This document shows positions 26,412 through 34,891 of a stretch of 64,000 nucleotides of DNA, in pieces (within the stretch, counting starts at the first letter, position 1; each line of letters begins with the position of its first letter). Source of the DNA: CAVXJN01 sp963762165 (GTDB taxonomy: Bacteria; Pseudomonadota; Gammaproteobacteria; JASBUN01). The position numbers were made by a program, and so were the translations under genes. The notes below the pieces were generated by a model. The model was not told the origin of the DNA. It searched no databases and saw only the letters and a list, made by a program, of their open reading frames with translations. The stretch covers positions 248,001 through 312,000 of the forward strand of contig CAVXJN010000003.1 of the NCBI GenBank assembly GCA_963762165.1, in the 5' to 3' direction.

Positions 26412-26441
26412 TTACGAACCTGGCGCGATCCGTCCTATAGT
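26412..26441 (+). promoter_or_regulatory. Promoter candidate for the DUF3135 gene
   Basis: TTACGA (26412-26417), an 18-nt spacer and TATAGT (26436-26441). The -35 is weak (three of six) and the -10 good (five of six). The predicted transcript start is near 26448, 34 bases before the ATG. Confidence 0.4.
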
Positions 26442-26481
26442 GGGGCTGAAGTGACGAAAGTTCGACGCGGTGGAGTACGAT

Positions 26482-26829
26482 ATGCACAAAGATTCCGGGT
26501 TCGATTTCGATCATTGGGCAACCCTCGCCCGCCAGGACCCGGCGGCGTTCGAGCGCCACCGCAGGGTGGCAATCGTGCGTCTGTTACGCAGTGTGCCCGT
26601 CTCCCGGCGCAGACGATTGCGTGGCTTGCAGTGGCGCATCGACCAGGTGCGCCGCACTTCGCGCACGCCATTGGCGGCCTGCATCCGCATATCCCAGATG
26701 ATGTGGGAGTCGGTGCAGGGAGCACAAGGCTTGGTGGCCGCATTGCAGCAGACACGGGCTTCGCCGCCGCCGGTGGCTCGAGCGAACGCCGCGATATTGA
26801 CCTTCCCCGGCCGCGACAACGCAAACTGA
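26482..26829 (+). CDS. DUF3135 domain protein
   Basis: A 115-residue soluble protein. It starts MHKDSGFDFDHWATLARQDP, the DUF3135 signature (FDFDxWxxLAxxDPxAFE), followed by AFERHRRVAIVRLL and RRRRLRGLQWRIDQVR. The C-terminal half is a helix rich in Met/Gln and a Pro/Ala-rich tail. The family is confined mainly to gammaproteobacteria and has no known function. GGAG lies 6 nt before ATG at 26482; a GTG four codons upstream is the alternative. It precedes rpmE by 107 bp. Confidence 0.85.
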   Translation: MHKDSGFDFDHWATLARQDPAAFERHRRVAIVRLLRSVPVSRRRRLRGLQWRIDQVRRTSRTPLAACIRISQMMWESVQGAQGLVAALQQTRASPPPVARANAAILTFPGRDNAN

Positions 26830-26936
26830 TCCCACCCCGACCCTTGCACAGGATCTCGGTTACGCGTATCATTTGCGCCCTTACGCCGAGCGGCCAATGG
26901 GCTGCAGAGGCAACGAACGCACGAGGTCGTATTTCC

Positions 26937-27146
26937 ATGAAGCCGGATACTCACCCCAACTACACCGAAACCAAGGTTACTTGCAGCTGCGGCAGCAGTT
27001 TCATGACGCGCTCGACCTTGGGCAAGGAAATTCATCTCGACGTCTGCGCCGAATGTCACCCCTTCTATACGGGTAAGCAGAAGATCGTCGATACCGCCGG
27101 TCGCGTGGACAAGTTCCGCCGCAAGTATGGCGGCATGAAGAAATAA
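26937..27146 (+). CDS. rpmE: 50S ribosomal protein L31 (zinc-binding C+ form)
   Basis: A 69-residue ribosomal protein L31 with all four zinc-ligand cysteines: CSC near residues 16-18 and CAEC near 37-40. This is the zinc-requiring type, normally replaced by a cysteine-free paralogue under zinc starvation. HPFYTGKQKIVDTAGRVDKF is the family signature. It is followed by a strong terminator. The neighbouring malic enzyme and PBP1A match the order found in Pseudomonas. Confidence 0.97.
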   Translation: MKPDTHPNYTETKVTCSCGSSFMTRSTLGKEIHLDVCAECHPFYTGKQKIVDTAGRVDKFRRKYGGMKK

Positions 27147-27177
27147 TCGGCGCCAACCGCAGTTGCCGCACGAGTCT

Positions 27178-27204
27178 AAAAAGGCGCCTACCGGCGCCTT
27201 TTTT
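27178..27204 (+). terminator. Intrinsic terminator after rpmE
   Basis: A5-GGCGCC, loop TACC, GGCGCC-T6. The stem is perfect, with a six-T tract on the plus strand, 32 bases after the rpmE stop. Confidence 0.95.
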
Positions 27205-27320
27205 GCGTCTGGCGAAACGATTCCGCCGGTATCACTGCACCGGACCGCCGACGCACGGCTATCATAACCACATGTCGACCCGATCGACGCCAACCGCACC
27301 ACGACGAAAGGCCGAGTTCC

Positions 27321-28571
27321 ATGTCCGACGACCTCAAGCAAGCCGCCCTGCAATATCACGCCGAGCCGGTACCGGGGAAAATCAGCATTCAGGTGACCAA
27401 ACCCTGCGAAACCCAGCGCGACCTGTCCCTGGCCTACACGCCCGGCGTCGCGGAGCCGGTGCGCGCCATTGCCGCCGATCCCGATGCCGCGTATCTGTAC
27501 ACGTCCAAGGCCAACCTGGTGGGCGTCATCAGCAACGGCACCGCGGTCCTCGGTTTGGGCAATGTCGGCGCCTTGGCCGGCAAGCCGGTCATGGAGGGCA
27601 AGGCCGTGCTGTTCAAGCGCTTCGCCAATATCGATGTATTCGACATCGAAGTGGACGCAGCCGATCCAGAGGCGTTCATAGAAACCGTGCAGCGCATCGC
27701 ACCGACCTTCGGCGGCATCAATCTGGAAGACATCAAGGCCCCGGAATGCTTCGAAATCGAACGGCGCCTCATCGAAAGCCTGGACATCCCCGTGTTCCAC
27801 GACGATCAACACGGCACGGCCATCATTTTGTGCGCGGGTCTGTTGAATGCGCTGCAGTTGCAGGACAAAGAACTGGCCGATGCGCGCATTGTCTGTTTGG
27901 GGGCAGGCGCAGCCGGGATCGCGTCCATGAAACTGTTGTTGGAGTTGGGCGCGCGCTGCGAGAACATTTTCATGGTCGACCGCAAGGGTGTGATTCACAG
28001 CGACCGCGACGATCTCAACCAATACAAGCAACAGTTCGCCACACAAACCGATCGCCGCTCGCTGGCCGACGCCATGCGCGATGCCGATGTGTTCATCGGT
28101 TTGTCGGGCCCCGATCTGGTATCGCCGGAAATGCTCGGCTCCATGGCGCCACGGCCGGTGGTGTTCGCGTTATCGAATCCCGACCCGGAAATCCGCCCGG
28201 AACTGGCGCTGGCCACCCGCGATGATCTGATCATGGGCACGGGTCGCAGCGACTACCCCAACCAGGTCAACAATGTACTCGGCTTTCCGTTTATTTTTCG
28301 CGGCGCTCTGGACGTGCATGCGACCACCATCAACACCGCCATGGAGATTGCCGCGGTGCACGCACTCAAGGATCTGGCGCGCCAGGAAGTTCCGAAAAGC
28401 GTGTTGCAAGCCTACAAGTTGGATCGCCTCGAGTTCGGGCCCAACTACATCATTCCCACGCCGTTGGATCCGCGTCTGCTGCAGGCCGTTCCGGCGGCGA
28501 TCGCCAGGGCCGCGGTGGACAGCGGCGTCGCCCGGCGAGGTTATCCCGAGCACTATCCGAAGTCGGATTGA
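27321..28571 (+). CDS. Malate dehydrogenase (oxaloacetate-decarboxylating), short malic enzyme
   Basis: Converts malate to pyruvate and CO2 with reduction of NAD(P)+. The protein has 416 residues and matches the malic domain of MaeB but lacks its C-terminal phosphotransacetylase-like domain. Visible motifs are SLAYTPGVAEP (catalytic Tyr), SKANLVGVISNGTAVLGLGN (catalytic Lys), EDIKAPECFEIE and FHDDQHGTAII (metal-binding Asp pair), and the nucleotide-binding CLGAGAAGIAS. Cofactor preference cannot be read with certainty. Its 3' end overlaps that of the next gene on the opposite strand by 19 bp. Confidence 0.95.
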   Translation: MSDDLKQAALQYHAEPVPGKISIQVTKPCETQRDLSLAYTPGVAEPVRAIAADPDAAYLYTSKANLVGVISNGTAVLGLGNVGALAGKPVMEGKAVLFKRFANIDVFDIEVDAADPEAFIETVQRIAPTFGGINLEDIKAPECFEIERRLIESLDIPVFHDDQHGTAIILCAGLLNALQLQDKELADARIVCLGAGAAGIASMKLLLELGARCENIFMVDRKGVIHSDRDDLNQYKQQFATQTDRRSLADAMRDADVFIGLSGPDLVSPEMLGSMAPRPVVFALSNPDPEIRPELALATRDDLIMGTGRSDYPNQVNNVLGFPFIFRGALDVHATTINTAMEIAAVHALKDLARQEVPKSVLQAYKLDRLEFGPNYIIPTPLDPRLLQAVPAAIARAAVDSGVARRGYPEHYPKSD

Positions 28572-29194
28572 TCGAGGTCCACGGGGTCCGACTTCGCCAG
28601 CAGCGCCTGCACCTGGCCCAGGTTGCCGCGGCGCATCGGCCGACCGTCCACCGGGCTGCACGGTGCTTGGCGCAAGCGGTCCAAGGGAAACACGGTCAAA
28701 TCGAGATCGATGTCGCCGGCCACGAAGCGGTAAACCGGCAGCACTTCGTAGCGATCGCGGCCGAAGCGCAAGCGGCGTTCGCTCTGGTCGTAGGGCACGC
28801 CGCGTTCCATCAGATACAGCGCCACATCTTCCTGGGTGCCGGCGAACAGATGCAGTTGTACGTCGGAATGTTCGCCGGCGGTGCCGTTCAATACCGGCCC
28901 CACCAGTTTCGGATCGAAGTCCTGAAAAAACTCCATTGCCTTCACCGCTTCCAATCGCAGCTCACGCAACCGAGCCGGCTGCGTGTCGCCGTAAAACAGG
29001 CGTTGATGTTCGATCAACGCCTGCTCGATCTCGACATTGCTGGGTAGGTTACGGGTGTCCGGCGCACCGAGACTGGCTGCGGCCTTGCGCTTTGCGCTTT
29101 GGTAGTCGCTGCCGCCTTCGGCGAGAATGCGGGCGGCTTCCATGGCGATCCGCAAACGCATCTGCCGGTCTTTGGTGTGATTGTTATTAGGCAT
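28553..29194 (-). CDS. Conserved hypothetical protein, nucleotidyltransferase-like pattern
   Basis: A 213-residue protein of unknown function. The N-terminal half is helical and begins MPNNNHTKDRQMRLRIAMEAARILAEG-like residues with a YQSAKRKAAASLG stretch. The middle reads VGPVLNGTAGEHSDVQLHLFA, which resembles the Gly-Ser...Asp-x-Asp strand of minimal nucleotidyltransferases. A later DIDLDLTVFPLD could supply a third acidic residue. However the key Asp-x-Asp reads Asp-Val-Gln, so activity is doubtful. A protein at the same place, between malic enzyme and PBP1A, is expected from Pseudomonas gene order. No signal peptide or membrane segment is present. Confidence 0.8.
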   Translation of the reverse strand: MPNNNHTKDRQMRLRIAMEAARILAEGGSDYQSAKRKAAASLGAPDTRNLPSNVEIEQALIEHQRLFYGDTQPARLRELRLEAVKAMEFFQDFDPKLVGPVLNGTAGEHSDVQLHLFAGTQEDVALYLMERGVPYDQSERRLRFGRDRYEVLPVYRFVAGDIDLDLTVFPLDRLRQAPCSPVDGRPMRRGNLGQVQALLAKSDPVDLDQSDFG

Positions 29195-29247
29195 GATTCG
29201 ACTCGGCAGACACTACGGTCAAGCCAGCTTACGCCGAAACGCTAGTC

Positions 29248-31803
29248 TCAGAATATATGTTCCGGCAATTGCGTCGACTGCCCGCTGCCGCCCGGCGCTG
29301 CGTAAGCATCCGCCATGCGTTTGGGCACGCGGTCGCTGCGGAAAGTCTCGAACACCGCGTCCTGGGTGTCGCCGTTGGCGAGCAGACCTGTCTGCGGATC
29401 GATGCGAACCGTAACCAGGCCGGCTGGCTCCGGCATTTTGTGTTCCGGCATACCGTCCAGCGCGACTTTCATGAAATCGATCCACACCGGCAGCGCCGCA
29501 TGGCCGCCGGTTTCGCGCCGCCCCAATGGTCGCAACTGATCGAACCCAACCCACGCGGTGGCCACCAGATCAGCATTGAACCCCGAAAACCACGCATCCT
29601 GCTGCTCATTTGTCGTGCCGGTCTTGCCGGACAGGTCGTGGCGACCCAGCTGCATCGCCCGTCGTCCGGTGCCGCGGCGAATGACGTCGCGCATCATGGA
29701 TTGCATCAGATACGCATTCTGTACGTCGATAACCCGGGGAGCATGTCGCGGCGCCGGTGCATCGGTTTGTCCGGGTTGGGTTGCCTGAGCCGGCCGCGGA
29801 TTGCCTTGCGCGTCGGGAGCGTTGTCCGGCGAAGTGGCGGCGTTGTCGGCGTTGTCGGCGGCTGGCGGGTTGTCCGGCGCGGTGGCAGCAGCGTCCGGTG
29901 CTGGCGCGGCGGCCGCGTCCGCCTGTGCACTGTCGCTGCAATCGGTGCACACGCTGGCCGGGTTCGCTTGGTACAGCACGTTACCCTGGTCGTCCTCGAT
30001 GCGCTGGATGAAATAAGGATCGACCTTGTAACCGCCATTGGCCAGCACCGCATAACCGGTCACCAGTTGCAACGGGGTGACCGTGGCGCTGCCCAGCGCC
30101 AGCGACAGGTTGCGCGGCAATTGTTTCGGATCGAATCCGAAGCGGGACACGTAGTTGATCGCGGTGTCGATACCGATGGCGCGCAGCAATCGAATCGATA
30201 CCAGGTTGCGGGAATGCACCAACGCTTCGCGTAGCCGGGTGGGCCCATAGAATCGACCGCTGTAATTCTCCGGACGCCAAGTAGCCTCCAACGAGGGATC
30301 TTCGAACACCACCGGCGCATCGTTGATCAAGGAAGCCGGCGTGAAACCATTTTCCAACGCCGCGGAATATACGAACGGCTTGAAGTTCGAACCGGGCTGA
30401 CGCCGGGCCTGTGTGACGCGGTTGAACTTGCTCTGGTAGTAATCGAATCCGCCCACCAGAGCGCGAATTGCGCCGTCACCGGGATTCAGCGAAACCAGCG
30501 CACCCGCAACGTCGGGCACTTCCGAGAGTTGCCAATGTTGGTCATCGACTTTGACCACGCGCACCAGGTCGCCCGGTTTGACGACATCGCCGGCATGTTC
30601 CGGCGCCGGTCCACGGCGGTTCTCGTCGATATACGGACGCGCCCACTGCAATCCTTCCCAATCCAAGGTGACCTGCTTGCCCTCGCCGATATATACGTGC
30701 GCCTGTTTGTCTTCGACACTGAGCACCAGCGCAGGGTGCAACTTGCCCACGTCACCGGCCTCGTCCAGCAGCCGGTCGCGCGCATCGTCGTCCGGATAAT
30801 CTTCGAGTTTCAGATGCTGTTCCGGCCCGCGGTAGCCGTGGCGCTGATCATAGTCCAGCAAACCGTTGCGCAGCGCTTCGTTGGCTGCTTTCTGCAGGTG
30901 CGCATCGACCGTGGTGAATACGCGATAGCCGTCAGTATAGGCGCCCGCACCATAGCGATTGACCAGCGCAGCCCGGGCCATTTCCGCGACATAAGGCGCT
31001 TCGACTTCGATCATCTGGCCGTGGAATTTTGCGGTCGCCGGTTCGGCGGCGGCCTGCGTGTACTGTTCCTGGGTGATGTAGCCGAGATCGCGCATGCGGC
31101 CCAAGACGTAATTGCGCCGCGCGAGCGCACGGCTCGGATTGGCAATAGGGTTATAGCGCGACGGCGCTTTTGGCAGGCCGGCTATCATCGCCGTTTGCGC
31201 CAACGTCAGATCCTTGAGCGGCAAGCCATAATAAACGTGTGAAGCGGCTTGTACGCCGTAGGCACGATTGCCGAGATATATCTTGTTCAAATACAGTTCG
31301 AGAATTTCTTCCTTGGTCAATTCCCGCTCAATCTTCAGCGACAAAAATATTTCGTTGAGTTTTCTGACGTAGGTCTTTTCACTGGAAAGAAAGAAATTGC
31401 GAGCCACCTGCATGGTGATCGTACTGCCGCCCTGGCCTTTTTCGCCGGTACGTACCAGATGCACCGCGGCTCGGATCAAGCCTTGATAGTCGACGCCGGG
31501 ATGGGAAAAAAATCGATCGTCTTCGGCGGCTAGAAATGCGTGCACGATTTCCGGCGGCGTATCGGCATAGGAGATCGGGCTGCGCCGCTTTTCGCCGAAC
31601 TCTGCAATCAATTTGCCGTCGCCGCTGTACACGCGCAACGGCACTTGCAATTGCACGTCCTTGAGGCTGTCGACCGGAGGCAAGTCGGGCGCGAGATAAA
31701 GATAGGCTGCTGCAAGCACCACCACGGCAGCAGTTGCCGCAGCGAAAGTGGCACCGACGGCGAGCCGCAGGGCGAGTAAAAATTTGCGAGTTACAGGAGA
31801 CAT
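29248..31803 (-). CDS. mrcA: Penicillin-binding protein 1A (bifunctional transglycosylase/transpeptidase)
   Basis: An 851-residue class A PBP that polymerises and cross-links peptidoglycan. It has a cytoplasmic start, one membrane anchor (about 10-38), and a glycosyltransferase domain with AAEDDRFFSHPGVD (catalytic Glu94), GGSTITMQVARN and KIERELTKEEILELYLNK. An OB-like ODD domain follows. The transpeptidase domain has SNFK (catalytic Ser in RQPGSNFKPF), SRN and KTGTT. Between the SRN and KTG motifs (about 29743-29935) lies a low-complexity insert of some 60 residues rich in Ala, Asp, Pro and Asn. It is divergent from the pil operon, as in Pseudomonas (ponA-pilMNOPQ). Confidence 0.96.
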   Translation of the reverse strand: MSPVTRKFLLALRLAVGATFAAATAAVVVLAAAYLYLAPDLPPVDSLKDVQLQVPLRVYSGDGKLIAEFGEKRRSPISYADTPPEIVHAFLAAEDDRFFSHPGVDYQGLIRAAVHLVRTGEKGQGGSTITMQVARNFFLSSEKTYVRKLNEIFLSLKIERELTKEEILELYLNKIYLGNRAYGVQAASHVYYGLPLKDLTLAQTAMIAGLPKAPSRYNPIANPSRALARRNYVLGRMRDLGYITQEQYTQAAAEPATAKFHGQMIEVEAPYVAEMARAALVNRYGAGAYTDGYRVFTTVDAHLQKAANEALRNGLLDYDQRHGYRGPEQHLKLEDYPDDDARDRLLDEAGDVGKLHPALVLSVEDKQAHVYIGEGKQVTLDWEGLQWARPYIDENRRGPAPEHAGDVVKPGDLVRVVKVDDQHWQLSEVPDVAGALVSLNPGDGAIRALVGGFDYYQSKFNRVTQARRQPGSNFKPFVYSAALENGFTPASLINDAPVVFEDPSLEATWRPENYSGRFYGPTRLREALVHSRNLVSIRLLRAIGIDTAINYVSRFGFDPKQLPRNLSLALGSATVTPLQLVTGYAVLANGGYKVDPYFIQRIEDDQGNVLYQANPASVCTDCSDSAQADAAAAPAPDAAATAPDNPPAADNADNAATSPDNAPDAQGNPRPAQATQPGQTDAPAPRHAPRVIDVQNAYLMQSMMRDVIRRGTGRRAMQLGRHDLSGKTGTTNEQQDAWFSGFNADLVATAWVGFDQLRPLGRRETGGHAALPVWIDFMKVALDGMPEHKMPEPAGLVTVRIDPQTGLLANGDTQDAVFETFRSDRVPKRMADAYAAPGGSGQSTQLPEHIF

Positions 31804-31990
31804 GGGCGAAGGCGGGTCGGCAGCCGAATAGTTAATTCTGTCACATTAGCCGTAGCCGCCACATGCACGCCGCTAAATTTATCGTTAACGTGACCGATAC
31901 GGGGAGTGTCAAAGATATCGGCATTGCTGCCCGGTTCCAAGTACGGGGAGCAAAAAACCGGACGGAGTCGGCATTGCAGTAAGCCATGGA

Positions 31991-32019
31991 TTGACAATAC
32001 GTTGTGTATGGATTTTAAT
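31991..32019 (+). promoter_or_regulatory. Near-consensus sigma-70 promoter for pilMNOPQ
   Basis: TTGACA (31991-31996, six of six), a 17-nt spacer and TTTAAT (32014-32019, five of six). The predicted transcript start is near 32026, 46 bases before the pilM GTG. It is the best sigma-70 match in the window. Confidence 0.8.
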
Positions 32020-32071
32020 CAAGAAGGGCACGTTTCCCTCCTAACTGCGAGTATCAAAAAGGAAAACGTCG

Positions 32072-33133
32072 GTGGCACTGTTTTCAAGGAAAAGGCCTCC
32101 TCTGCTCGGCCTGGACATCAGCTCAACCGCAGTGAAACTGCTTGAACTGAGCCGGAGCGGGAATCGGTATCGCGTCGAAAGCTACGCGGTCGAGCCCCTT
32201 CCGCCCAATTCCGTGGTGGAAAAGAACATCGCGGACGTGGAAGCCGTAGGCGAGAGCATTCGCAGGGCCGTTAAACGTTCGGGCACCCGGACCCGCGATG
32301 CCGCGGTGGCAGTCGCCGGTTCCGCGGTGATCACCAAAGTCATCCCCATGAGCGCCTCGCTGTCCGAGGAAGACATGGAGACCCAGATCGAACTGGAAGC
32401 CGATCAATACATTCCCTACCCGCTCGAGGAAGTGAACCTGGATTTCGAGGTTCTCGGCACTTCCGAGAAAAGCGCCGAAACGGTTGATGTCCTGCTGGCG
32501 GCTTCGCGCAGCGAAAATGTGGACATGCGCGTCGCGGCGCTGGAAATGGGTGGGCTGAACGCGCGCATCGTCGACGTCGAAGCCTACGCCATGGAAAGCG
32601 CATTCGCGCTGGTGGCCGAGCAGTTGCCGGGTGCCGGCCGGGATCAGACCATCGCCGTGGTGGACGTGGGCGCGACCATGACCACCCTCAACGTGCTGCA
32701 CGATCTGAAGATCATCTACACCCGCGAGCAGGTTTTCGGTGGCAAACAGCTCACCGAAGAGATCATGCGACGCTACGGTTTGTCGTACGAAGAAGCGGGC
32801 ATGGCCAAACGTCAGGGCGGCCTGCCGGACAACTATGCGGCAGAGGTGCTGGAACCGTTCAAGGAAGCAATGACCCAGCAGGTGAGCCGTTCGCTGCAGT
32901 TCTTCTTTTCCTCGAGCCAGTACAACAGCGTCGACCGGGTGTGTCTTGCGGGCGGCAGCGCCTCGATTCCGGGCATCGATGAACTGATCGAGTCCCGTCT
33001 GGGCACTGAAGCTTCGATCGTCAATCCGTTCGCCAACATGTCGCTGGCCTCGCGGGTGAAACCGCAGACCCTGAGCAATGACGCTCCCGCGCTGATGATC
33101 GCCTGTGGACTTGCCTTGAGGAGCTTCGACTGA
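32072..33133 (+). CDS. pilM: Type IV pilus assembly protein PilM
   Basis: A 353-residue actin-like ATPase on the cytoplasmic face of the pilus machine; it binds the N-terminal tail of PilN. Actin-fold motifs are LLGLDISSTAVKLLEL (phosphate 1), VAVVDVGATMTTLNV (phosphate 2) and VCLAGGSASIPGIDELI (adenosine). The start is GTG at 32072 (MALFSRKRPPLLGLD), preceded by AAGGA. First gene of the pilMNOPQ operon; only one base separates its stop from the pilN start codon. Confidence 0.96.
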   Translation: MALFSRKRPPLLGLDISSTAVKLLELSRSGNRYRVESYAVEPLPPNSVVEKNIADVEAVGESIRRAVKRSGTRTRDAAVAVAGSAVITKVIPMSASLSEEDMETQIELEADQYIPYPLEEVNLDFEVLGTSEKSAETVDVLLAASRSENVDMRVAALEMGGLNARIVDVEAYAMESAFALVAEQLPGAGRDQTIAVVDVGATMTTLNVLHDLKIIYTREQVFGGKQLTEEIMRRYGLSYEEAGMAKRQGGLPDNYAAEVLEPFKEAMTQQVSRSLQFFFSSSQYNSVDRVCLAGGSASIPGIDELIESRLGTEASIVNPFANMSLASRVKPQTLSNDAPALMIACGLALRSFD

Positions 33134-33134
33134 A

Positions 33135-33707
33135 ATGGCCCGCATCAATCTATTACCGTGGCGCGAGGAACTGCGCAAACAGCGTCAGCAACAATTTATG
33201 GCGCTCCTGGGATTGGCGGTGATCGTGTCCATTGCGGCCATGGTCGGCGTGCATTTCTACGTCGAACACGTCATGGATTTCCAACGCGAGCGCAACGCCT
33301 ACCTGCAGGACGAGATCAAGGTCCTCGACAAACAGATCAAGGAGATCAACGCCCTGGATAAGACCCGGCAGCGTCTAGAAGCCCGCATGAATATCATTCA
33401 GCAGCTTCAGACCAGCCGGCCCGAGATCGTGCATCTATTCGACTCCCTGGCGCGCACGCTGCCAGACGGCGTGTATCTGAACAGCGTCCACGAAAGCAAT
33501 AATGCGCTCAATATCAAGGGTACAGCCCAGTCCAATGCCCGGGTCTCCAACTACATGTGGAACCTGGAGAAATCGGACTGGCTCGCAGACCCGAATCTGC
33601 AAGTGATCGAGTCCGCGCAAAAAGATGGCGCCCGGGCCAGCAAATTCGTGCTGACCGCCAAGCAGTCGCACAAGCAGCCTGAGCCGATCAAGGGAGCCGC
33701 CAAATGA
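33135..33707 (+). CDS. pilN: Type IV pilus assembly protein PilN
   Basis: A 190-residue bitopic inner-membrane protein. The N-terminal tail MARINLLPWREELRK contains the INLLPWRE motif that docks into PilM. One membrane helix follows (about residues 21-43), then a coiled coil (about 45-90) and a ferredoxin-like periplasmic domain. It pairs with PilO to form the alignment subcomplex between inner and outer membranes. Its stop overlaps the pilO start (ATGA). Confidence 0.96.
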   Translation: MARINLLPWREELRKQRQQQFMALLGLAVIVSIAAMVGVHFYVEHVMDFQRERNAYLQDEIKVLDKQIKEINALDKTRQRLEARMNIIQQLQTSRPEIVHLFDSLARTLPDGVYLNSVHESNNALNIKGTAQSNARVSNYMWNLEKSDWLADPNLQVIESAQKDGARASKFVLTAKQSHKQPEPIKGAAK

Positions 33708-34312
33708 ATCTGAACGAACTCAACGAGCTCGACTTCAGCAACGTCGGCAATTGGCCGTCGGTGGCCAAAGGCGTACTGGTCGCCGTCCTGGTCGCTGCAG
33801 TGATCTTTGCGGTCTTCTGGTTCGACACCCGCCACCAGCAGGAACAATTGGAGCGGCTGCAGAAAGAGGAGCAGACACTCAAAGACACGGTGAAGCTGAA
33901 AGCCCGCCGCGCCGCCAACCTGGACGAGTACAAGCAGCAACTGGACGAAATGCGCCAGTCGTTCGGCGAAATGCGCCGTCAGCTGCCGAGCAAGACCGAG
34001 GTCGCTGCGTTGCTGGTCGACATATCCCAGACCGGCCTCGGCGCTGGCCTGGAATTCGAGTTGTTCCAACCGCAACCGGAAATCGTAAAAGACTTCTACG
34101 CGGAACTGCCGATCAAGATTCGTGTGACGGGCACCTACCACCAGTTCGGCAATTTCGTCAGCGGCGTCGCAGCCCTGCCGCGTATTGTCACACTGCACGA
34201 TATCACCTTGCAGCCAAAAGGCGGCGGCAAGGACGGCTCCAATCGCCTGGTAATGACCGCGACCGCGAAGACTTACCGGTATCTGGATGAAGGGGAGGGT
34301 ACGGGCCAATGA
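33704..34312 (+). CDS. pilO: Type IV pilus assembly protein PilO
   Basis: A 202-residue bitopic protein: cytoplasmic N-terminus (LNELNELDFSNVGNWP, the usual PilO start), membrane helix about 22-42, coiled coil (about 45-95) and a periplasmic ferredoxin-like domain (IRVTGTYHQFGNFVSGVAALPRIV is the family hallmark). It forms heterodimers with PilN and contacts PilP. Both ends overlap neighbours by ATGA junctions, indicating coupled translation. Confidence 0.96.
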   Translation: MNLNELNELDFSNVGNWPSVAKGVLVAVLVAAVIFAVFWFDTRHQQEQLERLQKEEQTLKDTVKLKARRAANLDEYKQQLDEMRQSFGEMRRQLPSKTEVAALLVDISQTGLGAGLEFELFQPQPEIVKDFYAELPIKIRVTGTYHQFGNFVSGVAALPRIVTLHDITLQPKGGGKDGSNRLVMTATAKTYRYLDEGEGTGQ

Positions 34313-34872
34313 CCGCGCGTACAACAATACACTCGCGCACCGGGAGCAGGCTCGCCATCGCCCTGCTGAGCGCGGCTATCGCAGTAGCCGTGGCCGGCTG
34401 CAGCTCCGATAAAAGCGATCTCAAACAGTTTGTGCAGGACGCCAAGGCGGCCAAGCGCGCACCGCTGCCGAAGCCACCGGAGCTCAAGCCGCACGAAACC
34501 TTCACCTATCACGACACGGGACTGCGTGACCCGTTCGAGGTGATTTCATTCAATAAAGCGCAACCCGGTTCCGAAAAGCAGCGCAGCACCAGCAAGCTGC
34601 ACCCGGACGAGGCACGGCCGAAGGAACCGCTGGAGTCGTTCCCGCTCGACAGCCTGCGCATGGTGGGTGTACTGGAGCAGCAAGGCACCACCTGGGCCCT
34701 GGTACGCGCCAGCGACGGTACGATTCACCGGGTGCGCAAAGGCAATTATCTCGGCCAGAACTACGGCAAGATCAGCCAGATCTCTGAAAACGAAGTTGAC
34801 CTAGTAGAAATCGTGCCGGATGGACTCGGCGGATATGTGGAACGTAACGCCGCACTGGCGCTCAGCGAATAA
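34309..34872 (+). CDS. pilP: Type IV pilus lipoprotein PilP
   Basis: A 187-residue lipoprotein with a signal peptide ending in the lipobox VAGC. A disordered linker follows, then the conserved HETFTYHDTGLRDPFE segment and the beta-sandwich HR domain (LRMVGVLEQQGTTWALVRA, VRKGNYLGQNYGKI). PilP links PilN/PilO in the inner membrane to the PilQ secretin. The start ATG overlaps the pilO stop. Confidence 0.96.
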   Translation: MTARTTIHSRTGSRLAIALLSAAIAVAVAGCSSDKSDLKQFVQDAKAAKRAPLPKPPELKPHETFTYHDTGLRDPFEVISFNKAQPGSEKQRSTSKLHPDEARPKEPLESFPLDSLRMVGVLEQQGTTWALVRASDGTIHRVRKGNYLGQNYGKISQISENEVDLVEIVPDGLGGYVERNAALALSE

Positions 34873-34891
34873 TTCCAGGGGACAAAGTACA

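Larger units (their letters stand above)
26076..26481. other. 406-bp divergent intergenic region between rimO and the DUF3135 gene
   Basis: Holds the rimO leader and candidate promoter on the left, and a -10 element for the DUF3135 gene on the right. A locally AT-rich stretch around 26201-26235 stands out from the GC-rich surroundings. A small inverted repeat CACTT-GGC-AAGTG lies near 26360. No gene or RNA is recognised. Confidence 0.55.

Noticed and set aside
31884..31912. Exact TTGACA on the minus strand as a PBP1A promoter
   Set aside because: No acceptable -10 at 16-18 nt (GTTAAC at best), so it was not listed as a promoter.
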